Source of the DNA: Acidimicrobiales bacterium
GTDB taxonomy: Bacteria > Actinomycetota > Acidimicrobiia > Acidimicrobiales > Palsa-688
Assembly: GCA_030039575.1 (NCBI GenBank)
Contig: JASHVH010000376.1
Location: forward strand, 1-17,864
Direction: 5' to 3'
Length of the DNA: 17,864 nt
The notes beneath the pieces are model-generated. The model made no database searches, was not told where the DNA came from, and saw only the letters and a program-made list of their open reading frames with translations. Of this stretch, positions 7,051 through 13,941 are shown in pieces. Within the stretch, counting starts at the first letter, position 1, and every line of letters starts with the position of its first letter. Made by a program: the position numbers and the translations under genes.

Positions 7051-7193
7051 AAGCACCACCACGAGCCCCCACAGTAACTACGGCTACCGCTGGGCGGGTT
7101 AGCGGAACGGGAGTTGGCCGGTCGGGCCTCACCGGTCGATGCCAGCGAGACCCGCCCGCCACTCCCCTCAACGTGCCAGCCCTAACGAGGCAA

Positions 7194-7652
7194 TTAGCCG
7201 CCAAGGGAGCGAAGCCGCTCCCGGGCGGTCGCCGGAAGGTTGCCCCAGGGAGCGATCCCGGCGACGTCGCGGGTGAATGTGACGAACAGTGAGAGGTCCT
7301 GGTCACCGCTTCGTGCCAGGCTCTCCACCCCGTCGAGCCACCAAGTCCACAGCTCCGAGGCTGGCGGTGCGAGGCTCTCGGCAAGAGCGTGAGCCTCTTG
7401 GACGGCCGCGTAATCGCCGTCTGTCACCGCCGCCCGTACGAACTTGCGCATCCTGGGATCTGACAGCGGGTTGACATCGCCCAGTACCAGGGGGAGACCG
7501 GCCGGGATGATCTCTCTCTTTTTGCCAATGAGCGCCATATCACCAGGGTACAGTAGCCAACCCACGACGACCGCGCTGCGTCTGGTGACATCGATGGCGC
7601 CGTATTCGCAGAGACGGTCAAGAGCGACCTGGCCAGCCGCCAGTTCAGCCAC
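7194..7652 (-). CDS. Hypothetical protein, 152 residues, cytosolic
   Basis: I do not recognise a family. The product is a soluble, mostly helical-looking protein with an early hydrophobic strand segment (SAVVVGWLLYPGDMALIG). A charged middle (DPRMRKFVRAAVTDGDYAAV) and a Trp-rich segment (ELWTWWLDGVESLA) follow. No signal peptide or metal motif is visible. The GTG start is five bases after the stop of the RCC1-repeat gene, so it is the downstream partner in the same transcript. The ribosome site is weak, fitting translation tied to the upstream gene. Downstream, 7063-7193 holds only a weak 5-bp inverted repeat (7087-7091 with 7101-7105) and no gene. Confidence 0.7.
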   Translation of the reverse strand: MAELAAGQVALDRLCEYGAIDVTRRSAVVVGWLLYPGDMALIGKKREIIPAGLPLVLGDVNPLSDPRMRKFVRAAVTDGDYAAVQEAHALAESLAPPASELWTWWLDGVESLARSGDQDLSLFVTFTRDVAGIAPWGNLPATARERLRSLGG

Positions 7653-7657
7653 GTCTG

Positions 7658-9616
7658 TCAGGACTGGTCGAAGACGGTGGCGAACGCCTCCTTATTAGCT
7701 GAAATGGTGGTCTTGACCTGCACCGTCGAGCTCGCGTAGAGGTTGTCAGCCTGGAGCCCAGTTTCCGCGGACCCGAACGGGTACCCGTTGATCACCGCAC
7801 TGGAGAAGACCACGGCGCCAAAGTTCGGTACGCCAGATGTCGAGCCAGGAACCGCTGGAAAATCGCCGGCCGTGATGCCCTCGCTCGTGCCGCCGCCGGC
7901 GCCGTTACTGGTGGCGATGAACCTGTGCGTCATGTCAATTACCGAGTCCGTCACTTTCGAGAGGCTCTGGGACACCGCGAACTCGATCGTGTCCCCGGGA
8001 TGGGCCACATCGCTTGGGATATTCCGTATGGCGCCATCTACTAGGAGTGACGGGTAGTAACGAGCCATGTGTTGCGGCGTGCAAGCGAGGTACAGACGAG
8101 CGTATGAGTTCACCGACGCTATGCCAACGCCGACGTAGATTGAGCTTCCCGCCGTTGGCGTGGACTTGCAGTTGAGCTGGGGCACGACAATATCGGCGCT
8201 CACCGCACCCGGTACCCCGATGTAGTTAGGGAAATTGTAGCCGGCGAAAACGGTGCTCTGAGTGGTGGTTACTGGCGCCGGCGCAGCAAGCGCGGCCCGC
8301 GTCGGCGCGTACGTTGCCATTGGTCCCGCCGGGGGCCCGAGCAGGTTCACCTTCACCGGCAGATCGCTCATTTTGTAGCTCCCGTCACCAAGCTGGCCGA
8401 AGTTGTTGCCACCCCAGGCGAACACAGTGCCGGCCGATGTCACTGCCAGGCTCTGTAGTTCGCCGACGGCGACGCCGCTCACCTTGGTGCCCGCGGGCAG
8501 CTTCACTTTTACCGGCACATCGCTGTTTGCCGTGCCGCCGTCACCGAGCTCGCCGTCCGCGTTGTGGCCCCAGGCGAACACCGCCCCACTCGAGGTAACT
8601 GCCAGGCTATGGCCGGGGCCGGCGACGTACTGTCCGACTCCGATCAGCGGGCCGCCGGCGGCGATGGCCTTCACTTTGGTGCCCGCTGGCAGCTTCACCT
8701 TTACCGGCATATCGGTCTTTGTCGTGCCACCGTCACCGAGCTCGCCGTCTGCGTTGTAGCCCCAGGCGAAGACGGCGCCGGTCGAGGTCAGCGCCAAGCT
8801 GTAGTAGCCCCCGGCGGCGATGGCGGTCACCTTCGTGCCCGCCGGCAACTTCACCTTCACTGGTACATCGGTGTTCACCGTGCCGCCGTCACCGAGCTCG
8901 CCGTCTGCATTGAAGCCCCACGCGTAGACCGCGCCGGTCGAAGTCAGCGCCAGGCTATGCAAGGCGCCGGCGGCGACCGCCGTCACCTTCGTTCCAGCTG
9001 GCAGGCTCACGTTGACTGGCACACCGCTGGACCCTCCCGTGCTGCCGTTGCCGAGCCCGCCGAAGAGGTCCAAGCCCCAGGCGAGCACCGCGCCGGTCGA
9101 AGTCACGGCCAGGCTGTGCCCTCCGCCGGCGGCGATGGCGGTCACCTTCGTGCCTGCGGGCAGGTCCACCCTCACCGGCACGTCGCTGTCCGTCGTGCCC
9201 CCGTCACCGAGCTCGCCATCATCGTTCTTGCCGCAGTTGAACACCGCTCCGGTCGAAGTCATCGCCATGCTGTGGGCGAAGCCGCCGGCGATCGCGGTCA
9301 CCTTGTTCCCGCCGAGCGACGTCACCTTGAGCGGCAGGTCGCTGCTATTTGTGTTCCCATAGCAAAGCTCGCCGGGTGTGTTCCAGCCCCACGCGAACAC
9401 CGCGCCGTTCGAGGTCAGCGCCAGGCTGTGGTACAAGCCGGCGGCGACCGCGGTTACCTTCACTGCCGAGGAAGCGGACGCTGACCGGGTTGTAGCCCCG
9501 GCCGTGCCCGTTAGCAAGAGGGCGGATCCGGGCCCAACGGAAGGCAACAGCGCCACTGCCATTGCCACCCCCATAGCACCGACTGTTGCCCTGCCCATTA
9601 GCCTCGTTAGTCCCAC
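7658..9616 (-). CDS. Secreted RCC1-repeat seven-blade propeller with a C-terminal G1-peptidase-like domain
   Basis: The GTG at 9616 is chosen because a near-perfect AAAGGAGGT (9622-9630) lies five bases before it; a GTG at 9658 would place that site inside the gene. The 652-residue protein starts with a signal peptide (hydrophobic core about 11-25, Ala-rich cut region near 40). Seven RCC1 repeats follow from about residue 54 to 430. Each runs like VTAIAAGGxHSLAVTSTGAV, then AWGxNxDGELGDGG, then VPVKVKLPAGTK. Repeat 6 carries an extra segment of about 12 residues. RCC1 repeats build seven-bladed propellers used for protein binding. The last 190 residues (from FAGYNF) contain a beta-rich domain with SSIYVGVGI, HPGDTIEF and FGAVVFSSAVING, resembling the eqolisin/G1 fold. 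The catalytic Gln position appears replaced. The propeller is certain, the C-terminal assignment tentative. Confidence 0.88.
   Translation of the reverse strand: MGLTRLMGRATVGAMGVAMAVALLPSVGPGSALLLTGTAGATTRSASASSAVKVTAVAAGLYHSLALTSNGAVFAWGWNTPGELCYGNTNSSDLPLKVTSLGGNKVTAIAGGFAHSMAMTSTGAVFNCGKNDDGELGDGGTTDSDVPVRVDLPAGTKVTAIAAGGGHSLAVTSTGAVLAWGLDLFGGLGNGSTGGSSGVPVNVSLPAGTKVTAVAAGALHSLALTSTGAVYAWGFNADGELGDGGTVNTDVPVKVKLPAGTKVTAIAAGGYYSLALTSTGAVFAWGYNADGELGDGGTTKTDMPVKVKLPAGTKVKAIAAGGPLIGVGQYVAGPGHSLAVTSSGAVFAWGHNADGELGDGGTANSDVPVKVKLPAGTKVSGVAVGELQSLAVTSAGTVFAWGGNNFGQLGDGSYKMSDLPVKVNLLGPPAGPMATYAPTRAALAAPAPVTTTQSTVFAGYNFPNYIGVPGAVSADIVVPQLNCKSTPTAGSSIYVGVGIASVNSYARLYLACTPQHMARYYPSLLVDGAIRNIPSDVAHPGDTIEFAVSQSLSKVTDSVIDMTHRFIATSNGAGGGTSEGITAGDFPAVPGSTSGVPNFGAVVFSSAVINGYPFGSAETGLQADNLYASSTVQVKTTISANKEAFATVFDQS
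8341..9457 (-). repeat. Seven tandem RCC1-coding repeats of about 156 bp
   Basis: The DNA coding for the propeller is a direct-repeat array with a period of about 156 bases (52 residues). Middle units are the most alike, sharing long stretches around GAGCTCGCCGTC and CCAGGCTATG-type segments. One unit is longer by 36 bases. The similarity at DNA level suggests recent unit duplication or gene conversion, and such arrays can expand or contract. Confidence 0.8.
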
Positions 9617-9689
9617 AGCGGACCTCCTTTTATCGTGCCGGGCACCGACGCGCCGCACTGTTTGTCTGAGTCGGATCGTTCCAGCGCGC

Positions 9690-9708
9690 CGTCACACAGA
9701 CGTCACAC
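9690..9708. promoter_or_regulatory. Direct repeat with 11-bp period, possible SARP-type operator
   Basis: CGTCACAC occurs twice (9690-9697 and 9701-9708), separated by AGA, giving an exact 11-base period, one helical turn. It lies between the divergent RCC1 gene (start 9616) and the broken SARP-like gene (start 9847). SARP regulators are known to bind short direct repeats spaced 11 or 22 bases apart near a -35 region. The function here is inferred from the spacing and the neighbouring regulator remnant. The rest of 9617-9846 shows no gene. Confidence 0.4.
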
Positions 9709-9846
9709 CCCACCTCATCAGGTAATACAGGGGTGAGAGCCGGTCAGTACGCCGGCTGTGCCGACGAGGACCGATGAGACCGAAGGCGAACGTGAGCCTG
9801 TCCCGGCGAGCTCAACAAGTGACGGCGGACGCGGGATGATGCGCTT

Positions 9847-10585
9847 GTGGATGCCACCACAGATGGTGCAGCCGACCTAGGCGTCGACCGTTTGCGGGCC
9901 AAGCTGCTGGGGCCGTTCTCCGTTTCCCTCGGCGAAAGCGTGGCAGGCCCGTGGAAACGCCCGAGCGCGAGGCGCCTGTGCCAGCTGGTATTGGTCAGCC
10001 CCGGCCTCCATATCAGCCGTGAGGCGGCCCAGGAAGCACTGTTCCCTAACCTCGGCCAACCAGCCGCGACGCGAGAGCTCTACAAAGCGCTATCGATGGC
10101 CCGGGCGGCACTATCCTCTCTGCGCCCCGGGAGCCGGCCTGCTGAGAGCCGACCGCACCCACGTCTGGGTCGACCCTGCTCGCCCCCTGGAAGTCGACTT
10201 CGTCTTGCAGGCCGAGACTTTACGCCAGGCGCTCCTCACGGAACCGGGCACCGGTCGTGACAATTTGCTGTTGGCCGCGGTGGCGGAGAAAGGCACCCTG
10301 CTCGAAGGAGAACCGGTCGCCGAGTGGGCGGTGCGGGCCAGGGAGAAACTCGAGTGGTCTAGACAGGAAGCCCGGCTGGCACTGGCCCGGGACCGGGCCC
10401 GGGGGTTCGGGCGTTCGAGCCCCGAAGCGACCTGGGTGATAACGGGAGGGACCGGTTCCTACACGGGCCTTCAAGGGAGCGGCAACGCCGACGCCGATGC
10501 CGAGAACACTTTCCCTTGGATACAGCACAACTCCTGGGGCAACGTGTGGTGGACGGGGGGCGCGAACACCGGGGCCAGCAACTGA
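9847..10585 (+). pseudogene. Frameshifted SARP/BTAD transcriptional regulator fused to a foreign secreted-protein tail
   Basis: Bases 9847 to about 10125 encode the N-terminus of a SARP/AfsR-type regulator. The winged-helix start is LLGPFSVSLGESV, followed by ARRLCQLVLVSPGLHISREA and ELYKALSMARAALSSLRPG. The frame then breaks. From about 10132 the family continues one base out of phase with GAGLLRADRTHVWVDPARP and the BTAD helices (LEWSRQEARLALARDRARG). The slip is in the CCCCGGG run at 10125-10131, where one base too many explains it. After GRSSPEA (near 10430) the family sequence stops. A dirigent/barrel-like secreted-protein ending follows, with ITGGTGSYTGLQGSG and WIQHNSWGNVWW. The repaired reading would be 245 residues, with the BTAD domain cut short. 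The most likely history is a deletion joining two genes plus a frameshift. The frameshift alone could be a sequencing error. Confidence 0.75.
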
Positions 10586-10617
10586 CGTCAAGCGTTGGAG
10601 GGTCAGCACCATGAAGC

Positions 10618-10639
10618 AAGGCCGCCAGCTTGCGGCCTT
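10618..10639. terminator. Bidirectional hairpin terminator between convergent genes
   Basis: A perfect 8-bp stem AAGGCCGC (10618-10625) and GCGGCCTT (10632-10639) flanks a six-base loop. It lies between the stop of the SARP remnant (10585) and the stop of the oxidoreductase (10642, - strand). The A and T ends of the stem give a short U run in either direction. Its position and symmetry fit a shared terminator. Confidence 0.7.
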
Positions 10640-10641
10640 CC

Positions 10642-11598
10642 TCACCCCCCGATTTGCAGCACCACTCGGCCCTGGGTGTGCCGCGCGCCGACGTACTCTA
10701 TGGCTTCGCGGGCTCGGTCGAGGTCGAACTCCGCCTCGATCGGCATCCGCAGCCTCCCGGCGGAGACGAGCCCGGCGACCTCTTGGAGCCGCGTGGAGTC
10801 GACTGTCGCACCAAAGGACTGGACCTCGACCCCGTCGGCGGCCGGAGGTGGCTGAGCCCCGAAAGCGATGAAGATGGCGCGGCCGCCCTTACGCACCAGC
10901 TTGAGCACCTGGTCGCGCACCTCGTTCCCAGTGCCGTCAAAGAGCAAATCGACCCCCCTCGGGGCGGCGCTGCGTAGTTGCTCGATGAAATCGGGGAGGT
11001 GGTAGTCAACGGCGATCTCCGCGCCCAGGTCGCGAACATAACCGTGGTTGCGCGCGCTGGCGACGGCGATAACCCGCGCCCCTGCGTCTCTCGCGATCTG
11101 GACCGCGGCGCTACCGACGCCACCAGACGCCGCGGTGACGAGCACCGTTTCACCAGCCTGCACCTTGGCGCGGTCGATGAGACCCTCATATGCAGTGCCG
11201 GCGCTGATCACGAGGCCGGCGGCTTCGGGAAAGCCGAGGTTGTCCGGCATCACCGCCGCTTTCTCCACGCTCAAGGCGGCCAGTTCAGCGAAGCCACCGC
11301 CGCCCGACCCCCACAAGGAGCCGAACACGCGGTCGCCGGCGCCAAACCCGTGTGCTCCCACCTTGACCGTCCCGGCCACCTCGAAACCGGGGATTCGAGG
11401 CAGGGGCGCGTCGCCGCCAGGGATCCCCGTCGGTACGACCTTGCCGACCGTCGAGCTCAGGATGCCGACGTCCCAGATCCCAACGCCGGCGGCGTGTGTT
11501 AGTAGGAGAATATGGTCAGCGTCCGGAGCGGGGTCCGGGCGCTCACCGACCTGAACGTTTTGCGGTCCGCCGAAGGCGTCGTAGTACGCGGCTCGCAT
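10642..11598 (-). CDS. Medium-chain dehydrogenase/reductase, quinone oxidoreductase-like
   Basis: This is an NAD(P)H-dependent oxidoreductase of the zinc-free MDR branch (quinone reductase/zeta-crystallin type), which reduces quinones or activated alkenes in the cytosol. The N-terminal GroES-like domain (about 1-125) begins MRAAYYDAFGGPQNV and includes the PGFEVAGTV and GAGDRVFG motifs. The Rossmann part has the nucleotide loop AASGGVGSAAVQ at about 156-167 and GAEIAVDY further on. The C-terminal DLDRAREAIEY and GRVVLQI match the family end. The start at 11598 has a GGAGG a few bases upstream and matches the family N-terminus; a longer frame from 11694 adds unrelated residues. At 318 residues it is of normal size. 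It follows the SnoaL-fused sigma gene on the same strand after 122 bases, so co-transcription is possible. Confidence 0.9.
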   Translation of the reverse strand: MRAAYYDAFGGPQNVQVGERPDPAPDADHILLLTHAAGVGIWDVGILSSTVGKVVPTGIPGGDAPLPRIPGFEVAGTVKVGAHGFGAGDRVFGSLWGSGGGGFAELAALSVEKAAVMPDNLGFPEAAGLVISAGTAYEGLIDRAKVQAGETVLVTAASGGVGSAAVQIARDAGARVIAVASARNHGYVRDLGAEIAVDYHLPDFIEQLRSAAPRGVDLLFDGTGNEVRDQVLKLVRKGGRAIFIAFGAQPPPAADGVEVQSFGATVDSTRLQEVAGLVSAGRLRMPIEAEFDLDRAREAIEYVGARHTQGRVVLQIGG

Positions 11599-11720
11599 GT
11601 CCACCACCTCCACTACCTGGTCCAGGGCGCCGTCCGTGCCCACGGACGTTGAGCCCATCCTTGTCGGGGATCTCACCGGTCTGCAATGTGACAACGCGAA
11701 CGAGAAAGGGCATGCATGCG

Positions 11721-12710
11721 CTAATCGCTCGGAAGGGCTCGAGGTAGGCCAAAGCGGGCCAGAACGCCCCGGTCGCCAAAGCGCGTAATGGCGGAAACAC
11801 CTTCTCGGGCGACGGTTAACACCAGCATCCCGCTAGCTCGGTGAACACCCGAACCTCGGTCGGGAAGGTAGTAACCGAAGGCAGGCTGATTGTTCGCCCC
11901 TGTCGGGACGAGCTTCAGGGCCTTGCCCCAAAAGCCCAGGCTTCGAAGGAATTCGCCAATCGTTCGCGGCCCTCGGAACTCCACGGGCTCGGGGGGCATC
12001 GAAAAAACCGAGTCCTCAGTGAGAAGCGCAACGACGGCGTCCAGGTCGCCGCGTTGAAAGGCCTCGACGAAGCGGTCCACGACCTGAGCTTCGACGTCCG
12101 AACGGGGGAGGGTCGTACGTTCCGGATCTTTGGTGGGCCGAAAGCCGGCTCGAGCGCGCTGTAAGGCGCTGTTGACCGATGCCGCTGTGCTATCAAGAAT
12201 GTGGGCAGTCTCCGAAGGCGAGAACCCGAGGACATCTCGCAACACGAGGGCGGAGCGTTGCTGGGTCGGCAGGTGCTGCAGGCCCGCCACGAACGAAAGC
12301 GCGATCGACTCCCGGGTCTCGTAGCGGGCCTCGGGCCCGGGTGTCACGTTGTCGATCAAGGCATCGGGGTACGGTTCGAGCCACCAGGGCTCGTCCGATG
12401 GCGAGGCTCCGAGGAACTGAGACGTGAAGTCTGCTCCTGTCCCCTGCGGCCGCCGGGAGGTGTCTCTAAGATAGTTCAGGCAACGGTTGGTGGCGATGCG
12501 GTAGAGCCATGCTCGTAGCGATCGGCCATCGAACCTTTCGAGGGATTGCCACGCAGCTAAGAGAGCCTCCTGAAGTACGTCTTCAGCGTCTTGGACCGAG
12601 CCGAGCATCCGGTAGCAGTGCACATGAAGTTCCCGGCGATAGGGACCGATCAACTCCTCAAAGGCCTTGCCGTCACCTGCCTGGGCCCGGGCGAGCCTCT
12701 CCTCGTTCAT
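11721..12710 (-). CDS. ECF sigma factor with C-terminal SnoaL-like domain (SigX5/TIGR02960-type)
   Basis: This is an RNA polymerase sigma factor of the ECF branch that carries its own C-terminal ligand-pocket domain. Region 2 (about 5-85) contains YRRELHVHCYRMLGSVQDAE, LQEALLAAW and LRAWLYRIATNRCLNYL. Region 4 (about 140-195) contains LPTQQRSALVLRDVLGFS and the recognition helix STAASVNSALQRARAG. The remainder (about 205-320) is a SnoaL/NTF2-like domain with VVDRFVEAFQRGDLDAVVAL and FRGPRTIGEFL. In such sigma factors the extra domain usually replaces a separate anti-sigma factor. The ATG at 12710 has GAGGAGG eight bases upstream. A promoter-like box lies at 12761-12783 and is shared with two neighbouring genes, so autoregulation is plausible. 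The family match is strong, and the signal sensed is unknown. Confidence 0.92.
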   Translation of the reverse strand: MNEERLARAQAGDGKAFEELIGPYRRELHVHCYRMLGSVQDAEDVLQEALLAAWQSLERFDGRSLRAWLYRIATNRCLNYLRDTSRRPQGTGADFTSQFLGASPSDEPWWLEPYPDALIDNVTPGPEARYETRESIALSFVAGLQHLPTQQRSALVLRDVLGFSPSETAHILDSTAASVNSALQRARAGFRPTKDPERTTLPRSDVEAQVVDRFVEAFQRGDLDAVVALLTEDSVFSMPPEPVEFRGPRTIGEFLRSLGFWGKALKLVPTGANNQPAFGYYLPDRGSGVHRASGMLVLTVAREGVSAITRFGDRGVLARFGLPRALPSD

Positions 12711-12760
12711 ATCTCACGCCTCCTCTCGGGACGGGCCTTCCCAAGTACGCCAAAGAATTG

Positions 12761-12783
12761 CACACGAATCAGGAGCCGAGTTC
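12761..12783 (-). promoter_or_regulatory. Promoter-like box upstream of the SnoaL-fused sigma gene
   Basis: Read on the - strand: GAACTC (12783-12778), ten bases ending CTCCTGAT, then TCGTGTG (12767-12761), 50 bases before the ATG at 12710. It shares an uninterrupted TCGGCTCCTGAT with the site upstream of the 238-residue gene. Identical internal spacing in three intergenic regions supports a common sigma or regulator target. Promoter identity is inferred. Confidence 0.55.
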
Positions 12784-12896
12784 GTCGTCAACCCTACGCC
12801 GGGTTGCTACCGAAGCACCTTAGGAAAATCACAGGGGTGCAGCGAGGCCCCTCCGAGTTCTCCACCGCCACCCGCGCCGCCGCCGTGCCCGTCCCG

Positions 12897-13613
12897 TCAC
12901 CGAATGGTGATCGCGCCCATATCGATTGCGACTAGCGGCAGCTCTGCCACGAACTCGTGACCCTCCTGCAAGGCGTAACTTCGTCGCGTGGTCGGGATCA
13001 CGATGCCATCGACGTCGCGGTAGTCGCCGGCATGGAGTTGAGCCGGGCCCCCGCCGAGGATGTCGATCGTGAAGTCATGACGGCGGAGCAGTCCGTCTGG
13101 GCCAAAGCAGAAGATCTGTTCGCGCGTGTGGGTTTTGATGTGATCAGGGAAGGTGGCCTTCAGCCGCCGCCAGGTTTCACCGTCGATCTCGATCGGGGAC
13201 ATCTCTTCGGTGGTGAAACCGGGCCAGGTGAAGAGGAACGGTGTGTTCAGATATGTCCACAAGGCCTCTCCGGTGAAATAGGCGAGGTGTAGGTCGTCCC
13301 ACGGCGTCTCGAGCTGATGTCCCTGGAAAGACCTCTCCGGGTCGTCCCGGGAACCGATGACCCGGGCGTCGCCTCGCTGTACAACGACTCGGCCGGGTTG
13401 GAAGACGGTCCGTTTGTCCTGACCGACGAAGTCCATCGTCAGCAACTGGCGATGGGTGTCGACCTCGAAACGAATGTCCTTGAGCGCGTCACCCTTGTCC
13501 TTGAGATGCCAAAAGGCTCCGGTGATGGATGCTTCGACAGTGACCGACCTGACCTGCTGCCAGCGGTCCGCACCACCGTGCGCGGCGACAGCCTCCTCGA
13601 GTAGCTCGTTCAT
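12897..13613 (-). CDS. Conserved-looking 238-residue protein of unknown function
   Basis: The ATG at 13613 is preceded by GGAGGAG at a good distance; an in-frame ATG at 13661 would sit over the promoter-like box. The product has a short helical start (NELLEEAVAAHGGADRW), then a long run of beta-strand-like segments. Landmarks are ITGAFWHLKDKGDALKDIRF, HQLETPWDDLHLAYFTGEA, DGETWRRLKATFPDHIKTH and FGPDGLLRRHDFTIDILGGG. This layout recalls LolA/lipoprotein-carrier-like single-sheet folds, but there is no signal peptide and I cannot assign a function. Similar proteins are, in my recollection, frequent hypotheticals in Actinobacteria and Proteobacteria. It is upstream of the SnoaL-fused sigma gene on the same strand (186-base gap) and divergent from the MFS/SDR pair. 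It shares a promoter-like box with both. Confidence 0.82.
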   Translation of the reverse strand: MNELLEEAVAAHGGADRWQQVRSVTVEASITGAFWHLKDKGDALKDIRFEVDTHRQLLTMDFVGQDKRTVFQPGRVVVQRGDARVIGSRDDPERSFQGHQLETPWDDLHLAYFTGEALWTYLNTPFLFTWPGFTTEEMSPIEIDGETWRRLKATFPDHIKTHTREQIFCFGPDGLLRRHDFTIDILGGGPAQLHAGDYRDVDGIVIPTTRRSYALQEGHEFVAELPLVAIDMGAITIR

Positions 13614-13656
13614 TTCTCCTCCTGGGCGGTTGGGAATTGTTACAGCTAGACAGTCG

Positions 13657-13679
13657 AACACCGATCAGGAGCCGAATTC
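13657..13679 (-). promoter_or_regulatory. Promoter-like box upstream of the 238-residue gene
   Basis: Read on the - strand: GAATTC (13679-13674), ten bases GGCTCCTGAT, then CGGTGTT (13663-13657), 43 bases before the ATG at 13613. The spacer is identical to that of the sigma-gene box, and the two end elements are identical to those of the MFS-gene box. It is the best link between the three sites. Confidence 0.6.
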
Positions 13680-13872
13680 ATCGGTCGATCTTCAGAAACG
13701 AAGGTGTTACAGCGTTAGGCCCGTCATTTGAACTCCGTCCCGGTCCTCGGACCTGCGGGGTGAGGGGCCGGCGCCCGAAACGGTGCCGTCAGAGTGGCGA
13801 GGGTCCCGCTGGCGGGGCGGATAGGCGGAGTTCGTCGGCTTGCAACACCATAGGGCCCCTCAATTCATCGCT

Positions 13873-13895
13873 GAATTCCCCGGTCGATCGGTGTT
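13873..13895 (+). promoter_or_regulatory. Promoter-like box upstream of the MFS/SDR genes
   Basis: GAATTC (13873-13878), ten bases, then CGGTGTT (13889-13895), 46 bases before the ATG at 13942. Both ends match the box at 13657-13679 exactly, as do a preceding T and the spacer's last three bases (GAT). The rest of the spacer differs, which suggests the two end elements are the recognised parts. Confidence 0.55.
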
Positions 13896-13941
13896 TCATC
13901 CCTCGTAGAGACCATCCAGCAACTAGAGCAGGAGAAACCTG

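Larger units (their letters stand above)
13614..13941. other. Divergent intergenic control region
   Basis: These 328 bases separate the - strand 238-residue gene from the + strand MFS gene and contain no credible gene. They hold two copies of the shared promoter-like box, one facing each way (13657-13679 on - and 13873-13895 on +), each 43-46 bases before its start codon. The AGGAGA ribosome site of the MFS gene is at 13930-13935. Between the boxes (about 13690-13860) I see no further repeat or hairpin. Confidence 0.6.

Noticed and set aside
7087..7105. Small inverted repeat CCGCT/AGCGG as terminator of the - strand RCC1 operon
   Set aside because: Five-base stem with a nine-base loop and no T run; too weak to call.
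8341..9457. Regular repeats considered as a CRISPR array
   Set aside because: The period of about 156 bases is in frame and encodes RCC1 blades; there are no short identical repeats with unique spacers.
8564..9484. Frame on the + strand opposite the RCC1 repeats, itself repetitive
   Set aside because: Its repetition is imposed by the RCC1-coding repeats; His/Arg/Gly-rich with no start signal.
10019..10585. Treating the second half of the SARP gene as an independent gene with its own ATG
   Set aside because: Its first 35 or so residues are an out-of-frame reading of the winged-helix region; the family sequence continues directly from the upstream frame after one base shift.
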